Of a stretch of 64,000 nucleotides of DNA, positions 1-9,779 are shown piece after piece. Each line of letters opens with the position of its first letter. Position 1 is the stretch's first letter. The stretch comes from DATBVX01 sp963724625 (lineage in GTDB: Bacteria > Pseudomonadota > Gammaproteobacteria > Steroidobacterales > Steroidobacteraceae). The notes beneath the pieces are model-generated. The model saw only the letters and a list, made by a program, of their open reading frames with translations, ran no database searches and was not told the DNA's origin. A program made the position numbers and the translations under genes. The stretch is from contig CAVRVO010000013.1 of the NCBI GenBank assembly GCA_963724625.1, positions 248,001 to 312,000 of the forward strand, read 5' to 3'.

Positions 1-651
1 GTAGCGCGCATCGAACTGCTGGACGAAATGATGATCCGCGCAGTCAATCAGTACTCGAAGCTCTCGCTGCGCGAAACGCCGACGTTGTTTCTGGAATTTC
101 ACGGCTCCCACTCCGCGGTGCAGGAGCACGCTACGACGGTCGCCGCGATCGCCGATGAGCACGGTGGACACGGTTTCGAATGGGCTCTCAAGCCTGAAGA
201 GCGCAAGAGTCTGTGGAAGGCACGTCATGACGCCGCGTGGGCCGCGCTAGCCATGCGACCGGGGTCGACCTCGATCGCTACGGACGTCTGCGTTCCGATA
301 TCACGCCTTGCGGATTGCATCGTCGAAACGCGGCGTGACGTCGATTCGGTGGGCGCCTGGGCGCCGATCGTCGGCCATGTGGGCGACGGTAATTTCCATC
401 TCGTGTTGCTCGTAAACCGCGCCGACCCGGCAGATGTCGAACGAGCGGCGCGGCTGAACGAGCGGCTGGTACGTCGGGCGTTGCAGATGGGCGGCACTTG
501 CACGGGCGAGCATGGAATCGGAGTCGGCAAGCAGGAATTCCTGGTGGAGGAGGCCGGAGCAGGCGGGGTCGCGCTGATGCGCCAGATCAAGCGCACGTTC
601 GATCCGAAGGGGATCCTGAATCCGGGGAAAATATTTGCCGCTGATGCTTGA
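1..651 (+). CDS. FAD-linked oxidase C-terminal part (GlcD/D-lactate dehydrogenase type), 5' end outside window
   Basis: The reading frame is open from base 1, so the gene starts upstream of the window and only about the last 216 residues are seen. The sequence matches the C-terminal cap of the VAO/GlcD flavoprotein family (FAD-oxidase_C): GHVGDGNFH is the metal/substrate-binding segment, and GTCTGEHGIGVGK followed by FDPKGILNPGKIF is the usual end of these proteins. Such enzymes oxidise 2-hydroxy acids such as D-lactate or glycolate, passing electrons to cytochrome c or quinone. The FAD-binding PP-loop half is not in the window, so the substrate cannot be chosen. It converges with the next gene, leaving 12 bases between them. 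Confidence 0.88.
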   Translation, partial: VARIELLDEMMIRAVNQYSKLSLRETPTLFLEFHGSHSAVQEHATTVAAIADEHGGHGFEWALKPEERKSLWKARHDAAWAALAMRPGSTSIATDVCVPISRLADCIVETRRDVDSVGAWAPIVGHVGDGNFHLVLLVNRADPADVERAARLNERLVRRALQMGGTCTGEHGIGVGKQEFLVEEAGAGGVALMRQIKRTFDPKGILNPGKIFAADA

Positions 652-663
652 GGCAGGCGTTCG

Positions 664-3600
664 CTACGACGGATCCTCGGTCGTCACGCGCGACAGGATC
701 GCGTCGCGCACGTTGAGAAGCTTGGCACGCACTTCGTCGACCCGTGCGGTCTCGACCTGCGGATTGGTGCGCATCGCGCCCAGATCATTGTTCAGCGATT
801 CGAGAGTGCCGCGCACTCCGGGCAGATCAGCCCGCGCGAAGTAGTTGACCATGGCGCCGACGCTTTCGGCATAGCCGTTGATCGACTCCAGCAGTATGTC
901 CGGACGATTGATCGCAATCGCAGCGCGGGCGCGCAGGCTGAGCGTGATGGTGCTGGGCTGGGTGAGAACGAGTTCCTCGAGCAGCAACAGCGCATCGCGG
1001 CCCAAACGACGCCGATGCTCCGGATTTGTGACGCGCAGTCGCCAGTTCGCGCGCATCTGAACGCACTCCGGGTGCCACGGATCAGTCCAACGCGATTGAG
1101 CCAGCACCGTGTCGAGGCCCGGAAGTGCCTCCCATTCCTCGCGGACTGCGTGCCGGCCTGCCTGCAGCAGCGCGGCCGGCACGGACGGCAGTTGTGCAGC
1201 CTCGGCGGCAATGTCGGCGGGTGCGGTGTCGTGCGATAACTGTGAGAGCGAGCTCCGGATGAGCTCGAATCTTGCGTTCTGGTTGGATGGATCGATACCG
1301 AGAGACTCGCTGAGCAGGCGTCGCGCACCGCTGACATCTCCGCGGCTGCTACGAGCAACGGACTCGACATAGGCCGCAGTGGAGGGGTCGGGAATGAGCT
1401 GCGACATGCGCAGGATCCGGTCAGCATGGGAGGGGTCGGTGGAGATGAACTGTGCCAGGCGTCGCGCCATATAAGGGAAGGAGAATTGCGATCCGGCAGC
1501 GTAGATCCAGCTGCCGCGGCGTTGCAGCGGGTCGTAGCTTTCGAGGACGTGGCTGAGCGTCGTGGGCACAAAGCCGCCGCCACGGTCATAGACGGTATCC
1601 GTCGCGAGGCGATTGCGGTCGTCGGTGATCAGGTCGGCACCTCGCGCCAGGGCCACAGCACCCTGCTGGTCGGCGCTCAGTGCCACGAGCAGGTCTTCGG
1701 GCACCTCGATGCCGTAGCGCGCGTAGTGGGACTGCGCGGTCGCGATCGTGGCGCGCGTGCGTGCGACGTCTTCCTCTGTGCGCAGGGCACCACCAGACGC
1801 CAGGAACACGAGCGTATTCGGGTCCGGGCGATAGATTCGCAGCTCCTTGAACACATCGAGCAGCGTCGCGCTCAATGAACGCAGCAGCGCCTCGTCGAGG
1901 AAGCTGATGTTCATCCACTGGATGAACACACCCTCCGGGTTGAGGTGTGCGGCCACCTGCTGCATGAATTCGCGCGTATAGAGGTGCGAGGCTCCGGCAG
2001 TCCAAGGATGGGAAGGCTGTGACACGACCGCGTCGTAGCGCTTGTCAGTGAGCGCAAGCGCGCCGCGTGCATCGTTCAATACGATGTGCACCCGGGGATC
2101 GGCCAGGGGATCGCGCTTGCGAACGCTGCGCAGCACGCGATTGGCTTCGATGACTTCGGGCTCGAGCTCAATAACATCGACCGAGTCAACGGATGGCGGA
2201 ACACCGTCGATGACGACGCCCCCGCCGTAGCCGACTACGAGCATCGATTTCATCTCCGGGCGCGCCAGTACGGCGAGTGATGAAAGCCAGAATTCGCCGC
2301 TGAACCTGGGCACGCTCCCGGACATTTCCATCATCGCTTCCGGAAGACCGTTAGTGCGCAGAACCAGCATGCCGTTCTGTTCCAGGGCGACGACGCTGGC
2401 GGAGCGCCCGACACCGTAGTAACGCAATGCCCCGGCTGTAGCGACGTTGAGCGGCGAGGTGCGCAATAACTTCACCGGCGGTTGCGGCCGAAACAATGTC
2501 GCCACTGTGACGAGGGCAGCGAGTGCCGCCGCCGAGTAGGTGAACGGAGCTCGGACAACGAGCAGGAGGGTCAGCATCGCCAGACTGAGGTTGACCAGCA
2601 CCGCGAGATAGATCGTCCCTTCGAACTTGAGCGCTGGAATGAGTACGAAGCCGGCGAGAAGCGCCCCGGCGATCGCCCCGACGGTGTTCCATGCGTAGAC
2701 GCGTGCGCTGGCCACTGCGGCACGCTCGGGCTCGTCGACGAGAATTCTCACCGCGAGTGGGAAAGTCGCGCCGATGAAGAAGGTGGCAGGCAGCAGCACG
2801 GCCATCGCGATCCCCGTGTTGCCTGCGAGGCCTGCATGCTGGGGAACCAGCGCATCGATGCCGAGATAGATGGCGATGGAAGCCAATGCCGTGGCGGCCT
2901 GGCAAGCGACGAAGGCACCGATGGAAATGCCCAAGGAGCGCGCTACGCGCGATGCCACAGCACTACCGGCGGCGATACCCAGGAGGAAGCTCGCGACCAT
3001 GGTGGCGAACGCAAAGATGCTGCCGCCAAGAATGTGACTGAGCATCCTCGTCCAGAGCACCTCGTAAATGAAGGATGCGGCGCCGGATATCAGCATCAGG
3101 GGAAGAATCCACTGGCGGCCGCGCATGATCAGTGTGCTGAAGGGCTGACGGGTTCCGGACTTGCTTTGTGGTGATGCGTCCTCCCAGGACGGCGGTGGCC
3201 GTCTGGGCTTGGAGATACGCGAAATCGCAGTTGCCAGTGCGAACACGATGACATTGACGAATACACCAACGAACACCGTGCCAGTGAGGCCGAGCGCTGG
3301 AAGGATGAGATATGCAGCACACAAGGCGCCGCCTGCCGCGCCCAGCGTGTTGATGGTGTAGAGGAAGCCAACGCGCCGTCCGATCTGCGCGGGCGTACTG
3401 ACCAGATGCCGCGTCAGCAGGGGTAACGTCGCTCCCATGCATGCCGTCGGCACAGCCAGCACCACGAAGGCAGTGAGCACATAGAACACCGTCTGCCACC
3501 CTCCGAGGCTGTCGGGAGGCTCGGCGTTCGCGCCGATCGCGAGAACCATCAACTTGTCCGCCGCCATCAGCAGGAAGGGAACTGCAATCGCGCCGGCGGC

Positions 3601-3906
3601 AATGGCGAATTCCAGCAGTCCGTACACGAAGATCGGGCCTGAAATGCGGGGCAGGAAGCGCTCGATGAGCCAGGCTCCCAGGGCGAGGCCCGCCATGTAG
3701 GCGGCGAGCACGGTCGCGACGGCGAGCTCCGAAGTGCCGAACACGAGGGAGAACTGCCGTGTCCAGGCGGTCTGGTAGAGCAGGGCAGCGAATCCCGACA
3801 GCGCGAAGCACAGTGTGATCCCGGCGAGGACCCACCAACCGGGCGCGGTGGCGGAATTCGGGCCCGTCGTTGTCCTGCTGTTATCGGGCCGCGACGCTTG
3901 CAGCAT
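664..3906 (-). CDS. Large membrane protein with spermidine-synthase-like (SpeE-like) domain and C-terminal repeat region
   Basis: 1080 aa. Residues ~25-470 form two blocks of hydrophobic helices resembling an MFS-like transporter half (GFAALLYQTAWTRQF, then a second copy with ASFIYEVLWTRML). Residues ~500-780 form a Rossmann methyltransferase fold of the spermidine synthase family with a SAM-type loop (VVGYGGG near residue 555), an acidic strand end (VDVIELEPEV) and LNDAR. The acidic catalytic segment of true aminopropyltransferases (DSTDP-like) is replaced by SQPSHPW, so aminopropyl transfer is doubtful. Residues ~800-1080 look like helical, TPR-like repeats. This fused architecture is widespread and of unknown function. 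The start ATG at 3906 is followed by a short hydrophilic leader. It is divergent from the SAM hydrolase gene. Confidence 0.82.
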   Translation of the reverse strand: MLQASRPDNSRTTTGPNSATAPGWWVLAGITLCFALSGFAALLYQTAWTRQFSLVFGTSELAVATVLAAYMAGLALGAWLIERFLPRISGPIFVYGLLEFAIAAGAIAVPFLLMAADKLMVLAIGANAEPPDSLGGWQTVFYVLTAFVVLAVPTACMGATLPLLTRHLVSTPAQIGRRVGFLYTINTLGAAGGALCAAYLILPALGLTGTVFVGVFVNVIVFALATAISRISKPRRPPPSWEDASPQSKSGTRQPFSTLIMRGRQWILPLMLISGAASFIYEVLWTRMLSHILGGSIFAFATMVASFLLGIAAGSAVASRVARSLGISIGAFVACQAATALASIAIYLGIDALVPQHAGLAGNTGIAMAVLLPATFFIGATFPLAVRILVDEPERAAVASARVYAWNTVGAIAGALLAGFVLIPALKFEGTIYLAVLVNLSLAMLTLLLVVRAPFTYSAAALAALVTVATLFRPQPPVKLLRTSPLNVATAGALRYYGVGRSASVVALEQNGMLVLRTNGLPEAMMEMSGSVPRFSGEFWLSSLAVLARPEMKSMLVVGYGGGVVIDGVPPSVDSVDVIELEPEVIEANRVLRSVRKRDPLADPRVHIVLNDARGALALTDKRYDAVVSQPSHPWTAGASHLYTREFMQQVAAHLNPEGVFIQWMNISFLDEALLRSLSATLLDVFKELRIYRPDPNTLVFLASGGALRTEEDVARTRATIATAQSHYARYGIEVPEDLLVALSADQQGAVALARGADLITDDRNRLATDTVYDRGGGFVPTTLSHVLESYDPLQRRGSWIYAAGSQFSFPYMARRLAQFISTDPSHADRILRMSQLIPDPSTAAYVESVARSSRGDVSGARRLLSESLGIDPSNQNARFELIRSSLSQLSHDTAPADIAAEAAQLPSVPAALLQAGRHAVREEWEALPGLDTVLAQSRWTDPWHPECVQMRANWRLRVTNPEHRRRLGRDALLLLEELVLTQPSTITLSLRARAAIAINRPDILLESINGYAESVGAMVNYFARADLPGVRGTLESLNNDLGAMRTNPQVETARVDEVRAKLLNVRDAILSRVTTEDPS

Positions 3907-3976
3907 GGGCGCGCAGGATATCAGGAGTGACGCGCCGCAATCGCATGGGCTACCTTAGACCCACGCCCCTTACGAG

Positions 3977-4783
3977 ATGCACGCTTTGTTTACGCCCTGC
4001 GGTGTCATTACGCTCACGACCGACTTCGGTGCGGAGGGTCCGTTCGTCGCTACCATGAAGGGCCGCATCCTCACGCGGTTTGCAGCTGCGCGCATCATCG
4101 ATGTGACACACGACATCCTCGTGCACTGGCCGGCCGAGGCCGGGTTCTGGCTGTCGAGATCGTGGAGTTATTTTCCGCCGGGCAGTGTTCACGTCGCGGT
4201 GGTGGATCCGGGCGTCGGCACCAAGCGCGACGTCATCGTCGTCACCACTCCCGAGCACCTCTTCCTCGCCCCCGACAACGGATTGCTGGCACCCGTTATC
4301 GAGCGCATCGGCTCGGTGAGCATTCACCGGCTGGCACCGCGTGCACTGGAACGGCTCTCCATCGGTCGCCCGAGCGCAACTTTCCACGGGCGCGATATCT
4401 TTGCACCCATCGCCGCAGAGTTAGCCGCTGGGCGCTGCCAGCCGTCGGATCTGGGTGATCCCACCAGTGAGTTCGTGCCGGCGTGGATCGACGAACCGGA
4501 GCTCATCGGGCAAGCGATCAGGGGCGTAGTGATCACGCTCGATCACTTCGGGAATCTGGTCACCAACATCGATCAGGAACTCCTGCGCCGGTTCACGCGC
4601 CCGGTCGTCCACGCGGGCAATCACCGCTTTCCCTTGCGCCACACCTACGGCGATGTTCGGCCGGGGGAATACCTGGCACTCATCAATTCCTTCGGGGTGG
4701 TCGAGGTGGCGCGTGCTGAACATAGTGCGGCTGAAGGGCTGGGCCTGGGGCGCGGAGCACCTGTAAGTGTCACTGAAGGTTAA
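3977..4783 (+). CDS. S-adenosyl-L-methionine hydrolase (SAM hydroxide adenosyltransferase, DUF62)
   Basis: 268 aa. Family hallmarks are ITLTTDFG near the N-terminus, the IDVTHDI segment, VVDPGVGTKRD and LAPDNGLL, then the C-terminal domain with VITLDHFGNLVTNI and NSFGVVEVA. Members cleave SAM to adenosine and methionine using an activated hydroxide; relatives include the SAM chlorinase/fluorinase enzymes. Full length. The first usable start is the ATG at 3977; its ribosome site is weak. It stands alone, divergent from the SpeE-like gene. The physiological role of housekeeping SAM hydrolases is not settled. It is noteworthy that the same window carries a SAM-sensing riboswitch. Confidence 0.88.
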   Translation: MHALFTPCGVITLTTDFGAEGPFVATMKGRILTRFAAARIIDVTHDILVHWPAEAGFWLSRSWSYFPPGSVHVAVVDPGVGTKRDVIVVTTPEHLFLAPDNGLLAPVIERIGSVSIHRLAPRALERLSIGRPSATFHGRDIFAPIAAELAAGRCQPSDLGDPTSEFVPAWIDEPELIGQAIRGVVITLDHFGNLVTNIDQELLRRFTRPVVHAGNHRFPLRHTYGDVRPGEYLALINSFGVVEVARAEHSAAEGLGLGRGAPVSVTEG

Positions 4784-4886
4784 CCCGTAACTTATTGAAT
4801 ATAAAAACTAAAGATCTAGCGACCCGAGGGCTTGGGAGGGCGCAGGTCTCGCCAGACCGGCTGCGTTCGGCGACGCAAAAAGGGAG

Positions 4887-4914
4887 TTGAACCGCTGCGC
4901 AAATCGTATATATT
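4887..4914 (+). promoter_or_regulatory. Putative sigma-70 promoter for the small acidic protein gene
   Basis: TTGAAC at 4887-4892 and TATATT at 4909-4914 are separated by 16 bases, in a locally AT-rich stretch, about 70 bases before the ATG at 4983. The match to the sigma-70 consensus is good, but no transcription data support it. Confidence 0.45.
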
Positions 4915-4982
4915 TCGCAACCTCTTCGTCGCGCCAAAATGCTGGATGCCACTGATCCAGCGGGACTTTTCTAAGGGCCATC

Positions 4983-5204
4983 ATGTCGGAACGAGACGAC
5001 GACCACTTCGAGCTGGATGACGAATTCCTCAACGAGCAGGAAGAGTCATCCGATTTTGACCGACTGCTCATCGATCGAGTTGACCGCCGCGCCAAGCCTG
5101 CGAGCATCAAACGAGGCAAGGCGGCATGGAGCAGGCTCGAGGACGTGTTGGCTGAGCGCAGGTTGGAAAAAGAGCTGCGCGAGATCTTCGAAGACGACAA
5201 GTAA
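4983..5204 (+). CDS. Small highly charged protein, resembles the PA3496-type family
   Basis: 73 aa, no signal peptide or membrane segment. The N-terminal half is very acidic (SERDDDHFELDDEFLNEQEE). The C-terminal half is basic/amphipathic and helical, with AWSRLEDVLAERRLEKELRE, a pattern I associate with the short proteins annotated as PA3496-family putative envelope integrity proteins in Pseudomonas and Xanthomonas. That link is from memory of the motif, not from a search. It has its own promoter-like element and is followed by a small hairpin (5208-5222), so it is probably monocistronic. Confidence 0.65.
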   Translation: MSERDDDHFELDDEFLNEQEESSDFDRLLIDRVDRRAKPASIKRGKAAWSRLEDVLAERRLEKELREIFEDDK

Positions 5205-5207
5205 TAC

Positions 5208-5222
5208 CCGCTCCAAGAGCGG
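5208..5222 (+). terminator. Short hairpin after the small acidic protein gene
   Basis: CCGCTC CAA GAGCGG is a perfect 6-bp stem with a 3-base loop, four bases past the stop codon. There is no T-run after it, so it is at best a weak or Rho-aided terminator or an mRNA-stabilising hairpin. Confidence 0.3.
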
Positions 5223-5343
5223 CGTCCAATCGAGTCACCACCCGATCCGTCGGTTGAGGCCAAAGTAGGCCATAGCAAGCCATCACAGGGCTCGCCGCCA
5301 TGAGTGCGAGTCCGGGTATGTTGCGGGCGTGAAGGGGTCGTGA

Positions 5344-7933
5344 ATGACCGTGGTCAAGCACTCGCCGTGGGTGGTACTCAAGTTCGGCGGCACGAGCGTC
5401 TCATCGGCCGCCAACTGGCAGAACATCGCCCGTGTCGTACACGCACGGCTCGCTGACGGGCTACGCCCGGTTATTGTTCATTCGGCGCTCTCCGGAGTAA
5501 CCGATCTGCTGGAGACATTGCTGACGGCAGCGATGACGGGTGAGCAGGCAGCGGTCCTGGCGCAGATCGAGCAACGTCACCGGGATCTTGCCGCGCAACT
5601 GGGCGTCGCTCCAGGCGCCGATTTCGAACGTCAGTTCGCGGAATTGAAGCAGATCGCTTCCGGTATCGAGCTGGTGGCCGAGGTGAGCGATCGCGTGCGG
5701 GCGCGTCTGCTGGCGATGGGCGAGCTCATGGCAACCCTGCTCGGCGCGGAGTTCCTGGGCACGCAAGGCTTGCAGGTCACGTGGGCGGACGCCCGCACCG
5801 TGTTGCGAGCCGACCTGCGACGGTCAGCGAGTGCGCGCTCCAGCATCCTTTCGGCTACCTGCAGCTTCGAGCCTGATCCACAACTGCAGCAGCGCTTCGC
5901 GACCACGGGCCAGGTCGTCATCACGCAGGGATTCATCGCCAGCGACAACGAGGGCAACACGGTGTTGCTGGGACGGGGCGGCTCCGATACGTCGGGCGCC
6001 TACTTTGCAGCAAAGCTGCAGGCGCAGCGCCTCGAAATCTGGACCGACGTTCCCGGAATGTTCAGCGCCAATCCGCGTTCAATCCCCACGGCTCGGCTGC
6101 TGAAGGCACTCCACTACGATGAGGCGCAGGAGATCGCGAGCAATGGCGCGAAAGTGCTCCATCCGCGTTGCATCCTGCCGGTGCGTCAATATGGCATTCC
6201 GCTCTACATCTATGCGACGCAGACGCCGGAGCTGCAGGGCACGGTGATCAGCACGGCGCCCGGCGAGGGTGCCGCGCAGGTCAAAGCCATCGCCCTCAAG
6301 AAGGGCATCACGCTGATCTCGATGGAAAGCCCGGGCATGTGGCACGAAGTCGGCTTTCTCGCCGATGCCTTCAAGGTCTTCAAGGATCACGGCATGTCCG
6401 TCGACCTGGTGTCGACGTCGGAGACCAACGTGACCGTGTCGCTCGATCCGGGCGCGAACACGCTGGATGCGCACAATGTGCAGGCACTGCTCACCGACCT
6501 GGGGCGCCTGTGTCGTGCGCAGTTGATCGGCCCGTGCGCATCCCTCAGCCTGCTCGGCCGCAACATCCGCGCGATCCTCCATCGCCTCGGGGACGCGCTC
6601 GAGTTGTTCGAGGAACAGAAGATCTACCTCGTCAGCCAGGCGGCCAACGATCTCAACTTCACATTCGTCATCGATGAGCAGCAGGGCGAGCGCCTCGTGC
6701 ACCAATTGCACGATCTGCTGATTCGCGCTTCCGCGAACGACAAGGTCATGGGACCCACCTGGGAGCAGCTCTATGCACCCGCTGTCACCGGGGCAACGGA
6801 GCCCGCGCGCTGGTGGCGGAGCAAGCGCGAATTGCTGCTGCGCATGGGCCAGCAGCACGAGGCGGCCTATGTCTACGACGGCGCGACCATAGATCGCCGG
6901 ATCGCGGACCTGCGTCAAATGCAGGCCGTCGATCGCGTGCTGTACTCGGTGAAAGCCAATCCTCACGCTGGAGTCCTGCGGCGCGTGTCGGCGGGCGGTG
7001 TCGGCCTCGAGTGCGTATCTCGCGGTGAACTCGAGCACGTGTTGGCGATCCTGCCAACGATCGATCGCCGGCAGATCCTGTTCACGCCCAACTTTGCTCC
7101 CGCGGCACGAATATGAGTTCGCGCTGCAGCAGCGAGTGTGGGTGACCCTCGACAACATTCATCCGCTCCGCGAATGGCCTGAAGTGTTCGCCGGACAGGA
7201 ACTGTTCGTGCGCGTGGATACCGGGCACGGGCGAGGGCACCACAACCACGTGCGTACCGCAGGCGCCCACACCAAGTTTGGCGTGCCGCTGTTCGAGCTC
7301 GAGGAAATCGCGCGCCTCGCGCGTGCGGCCGGCGCGAACGTCGTTGGACTTCACGCACACACTGGCAGCGGGATCTTCAACGCACGCAATTGGCTTGAAA
7401 CCGCCGAGCTCCTGACATCGCTCAGGCAGCGTTTTGATCAGGTCCGGATCGTGGACGTGGGAGGAGGGCTCGGGATACCCGAGCGCCCCGGTCAGCTCCG
7501 GCTAGACCTGCAGGAACTCGATGCTGCCTTGGCGCAGGTGCGGCAGGGGAACCCTGGGGTCGAGCTGTGGATCGAACCTGGCCGGTACATCGTGGCTGAA
7601 GCCGGTGTGCTGCTGGCTCGCGTAACCCAGCTCAAAGGCAAAGGGGAGGTCCGCTATGTCGGGGTTGCGACCGGCATGAATTCACTGATTCGACCTGCCT
7701 TGTACGGGGCACACCACGAGATCGTGAACCTGACGCGCCTCGATGAGCCCGCGACCGAGGTCGTCGATGTCGTTGGGCCGATCTGTGAGAGCGCCGATCA
7801 GCTCGGCAACGATCGGCTCCTGCCAGTCACGCGCGAGGGAGATGTGCTGTTGATCGCCAATACCGGAGCGTACGGGCACGCGATGAGCTCGAACTACAAC
7901 CTGCGTGCGCCAGCGGACGAGTTCCTGATCTGA
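5344..7933 (+). pseudogene. lysAC: Bifunctional aspartate kinase/diaminopimelate decarboxylase, one-base frameshift
   Basis: The N-terminal aspartate kinase (residues 1 to ~460) has K13-FGGTSV, the WTDVPGMFSANPR loop and ACT-type regulatory segments. It is fused to diaminopimelate decarboxylase, with the PLP lysine K537 (SVKAN), then HTGSGIF, VGGGLGI, EPGRYIVAEAG and GPICESAD. It catalyses the first and last steps of lysine synthesis, a fusion typical of Xanthomonadales. The first frame ends at 7116 just after FTPNFAP; the rest (RHEYEF to NLRAPADEFLI) continues in the next frame. Dropping one base in CTCCCGCGGCAC (7097-7108) restores an uninterrupted protein of about 862 aa, so this is a +1 insertion near 7100-7102. 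Sequencing error is the simplest explanation. A true mutation or frameshifting at CCC-G are alternatives. An AAGGGG site precedes the ATG. Confidence 0.9.
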
Positions 7934-7938
7934 TCGCG

Positions 7939-8388
7939 ATGTCCAGGCGGAGCCGTCTTCTGTGGTTGTTGAGAATCTATCCGCCGTTCCTTGGTGCTGG
8001 CATCCGCGTCAAGCGGATGAGCGAAGATCTGCGCGAAGTCGACGTAGAGATGAAACTGCATTGGTGGAACGCCAACTACGTCAACACCCACTATGGCGGA
8101 TCACTCTATTCGATGGCCGACCCGTTCTACATGCTGATGCTGCTCGAGAACCTCGGCAAGGGTTACATCGTGTGGGACAAGGCGGCCTCGATCCGCTTTC
8201 GAAAACCGGGCAAGGGCACGGTCAGCGCCCAGTTCCGGCTGACGCAATCACAGCTCGATGCACTGCGCGCGCAGCTCGAGACGCATGAAAAGATTGAGCC
8301 CACGTTCACGGTGCAGATCCGCGACGTACAGGGCGAGGTAGTTGCGGAAGTGGAAAAACTGCTCCACATCCGCCGCAAGACATCCTGA
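7939..8388 (+). CDS. DUF4442 hotdog-fold protein (thioesterase-like)
   Basis: 149 aa. The sequence fits the DUF4442 family, a hotdog-fold group related to acyl-CoA thioesterases: PFLGAGIRV near the start, the conserved NTHYGGSLYSMADPFYMLML helix and the IRFRKPGKGTV strand. The substrate is unknown; many members act on or bind acyl-CoA-type thioesters. It begins five bases after the lysAC stop and so is probably co-transcribed with it, although no role in lysine synthesis is evident. Soluble; no signal peptide. Confidence 0.75.
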   Translation: MSRRSRLLWLLRIYPPFLGAGIRVKRMSEDLREVDVEMKLHWWNANYVNTHYGGSLYSMADPFYMLMLLENLGKGYIVWDKAASIRFRKPGKGTVSAQFRLTQSQLDALRAQLETHEKIEPTFTVQIRDVQGEVVAEVEKLLHIRRKTS

Positions 8389-8390
8389 GT

Positions 8391-9779
8391 CTAGGCAGCC
8401 GGTGCCATCGGCACGGTGAATTCCAGTTCGGCGCCGTGCTCGTCGATGGTGTGCATGATCACCGGCCGGCGCCACACTCGCTGTATGTACTCGATTACTT
8501 TCTTGCTGCGCTCGACATCGAGGCCACGCCCGTCGGTACGATGGTCGTGCTCGAGTTCCAGGGTTCCATCGATGCGAATGTGTCGGGCGCCGATGGTAGG
8601 CGCGCCGAAGTTGTACTTTGGCTGCAGCAGCGCTTCATGCAGCGCACTGAGGTCGGGCTCTTCGACTTTCACCTGACCGTTGGATTCGGCGCGATAGCGG
8701 AACAGCTGCAGCTTCTCGGCCCGTTCCTGGGTGAGCTGATTGCGCACAAAGCTGAAATCATCGTCCTGGCGCAGGATGCCGCGCGCCGCCTCCAGCCCTT
8801 GCTCCTCTACGATCGCTTCCCACAAGCTGAAGCCGAGGTGGTACGGGTTGATCGTGAGCGCGACCTGCTGGTCGCTGGCGAGCGGGCGCACGACATCCGA
8901 ATGGCACTTGATCGCATCGACATAGGACTGCTGCGGCAGAAAGTCCGCCTCCCGCAGCAGGCGGGCGTGCCAGTACGAGGCCCAGCCCTCGTTCATGATC
9001 TGGGTCGCGAACACTGGGAAGAAGTAGAACGATTCCTCACGCACCGCCAGGAAGATGTCGCGTTCCCAGCCTTCCAGCTCCGGCGCGTACTGGGCGATGA
9101 ACCAGAGCAGGTCGAGCTCGCGATGTGGCGGGATCGGCGCCCGCTGCCGGAGCGCAGCGGTCGCGTCGCGCTGCGGCGGTTCCAGTGAAGCAAAGCGCTT
9201 GCGGAAAGTGTCGTCGGAGACTTCAGCCTTCGCCAGGTACTCGGGATAGCGCTCGCGCTGCACAGACTGGTTCATGTCGATGTGCTGCTCGAGTGCCAGC
9301 GCGGCATCGAGGGTCCCTTCCACGCGCTGCATTCCGTGCTCGTCGATTGCCAGCCCGATCTGGCGTGCATGGTTGGCCGCGTGCTCGACGATGTTTTCGC
9401 CGACCTGCTGCTGACTGCGGCGGAACAGAAGATTGTTGCGCGAGAAATCCGCATGCCCAAGGACGTGCGCCGCGACCAGCACGTTTTCAGCAACGCTGTT
9501 GCTGTTGGCGAGGTAGGCGTGCCCGGGATTGCCAGGAAACACCACTTCGAAAAGCCGCGAATGACCCATGCGATGCTGCACGAGCTGGTAGATGTAGCGA
9601 ACCCCGAATGACCAGTGGGGCATGCGCACCGGCAGCCCGTACACCGAGATTTCCATCATGAAGCTGTCGGGCACTTCCTCGAAGTCGACGGGATTGAAAG
9701 TCAGCCCCGCCTTGACGGCGAGTTGTTCGATACGCGGCAGGAGCTCACGCCATGCGCTTTGGCTCATGTGCGGTCTCAC
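8391..9779 (-). CDS. SpoVR family protein (YcgB-like)
   Basis: 462 aa. SpoVR family signatures: WSFGVRYIYQLVQHRMGHSRLFE, the NSVAENVLVAAHVLGHADFSRNN block with several conserved His, and MNEGWASYWHAR. SpoVR is needed for spore cortex formation in Bacillus, and its homologue YcgB lies in the stress regulon of enterobacteria; the biochemical activity is unknown. It is the last gene of the prkA-DUF444-spoVR operon: its ATG overlaps the stop of the DUF444 gene by four bases (9776-9779), implying translational coupling. E. coli YcgB is slightly longer (about 510 aa). Confidence 0.9.
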   Translation of the reverse strand: MRPHMSQSAWRELLPRIEQLAVKAGLTFNPVDFEEVPDSFMMEISVYGLPVRMPHWSFGVRYIYQLVQHRMGHSRLFEVVFPGNPGHAYLANSNSVAENVLVAAHVLGHADFSRNNLLFRRSQQQVGENIVEHAANHARQIGLAIDEHGMQRVEGTLDAALALEQHIDMNQSVQRERYPEYLAKAEVSDDTFRKRFASLEPPQRDATAALRQRAPIPPHRELDLLWFIAQYAPELEGWERDIFLAVREESFYFFPVFATQIMNEGWASYWHARLLREADFLPQQSYVDAIKCHSDVVRPLASDQQVALTINPYHLGFSLWEAIVEEQGLEAARGILRQDDDFSFVRNQLTQERAEKLQLFRYRAESNGQVKVEEPDLSALHEALLQPKYNFGAPTIGARHIRIDGTLELEHDHRTDGRGLDVERSKKVIEYIQRVWRRPVIMHTIDEHGAELEFTVPMAPAA

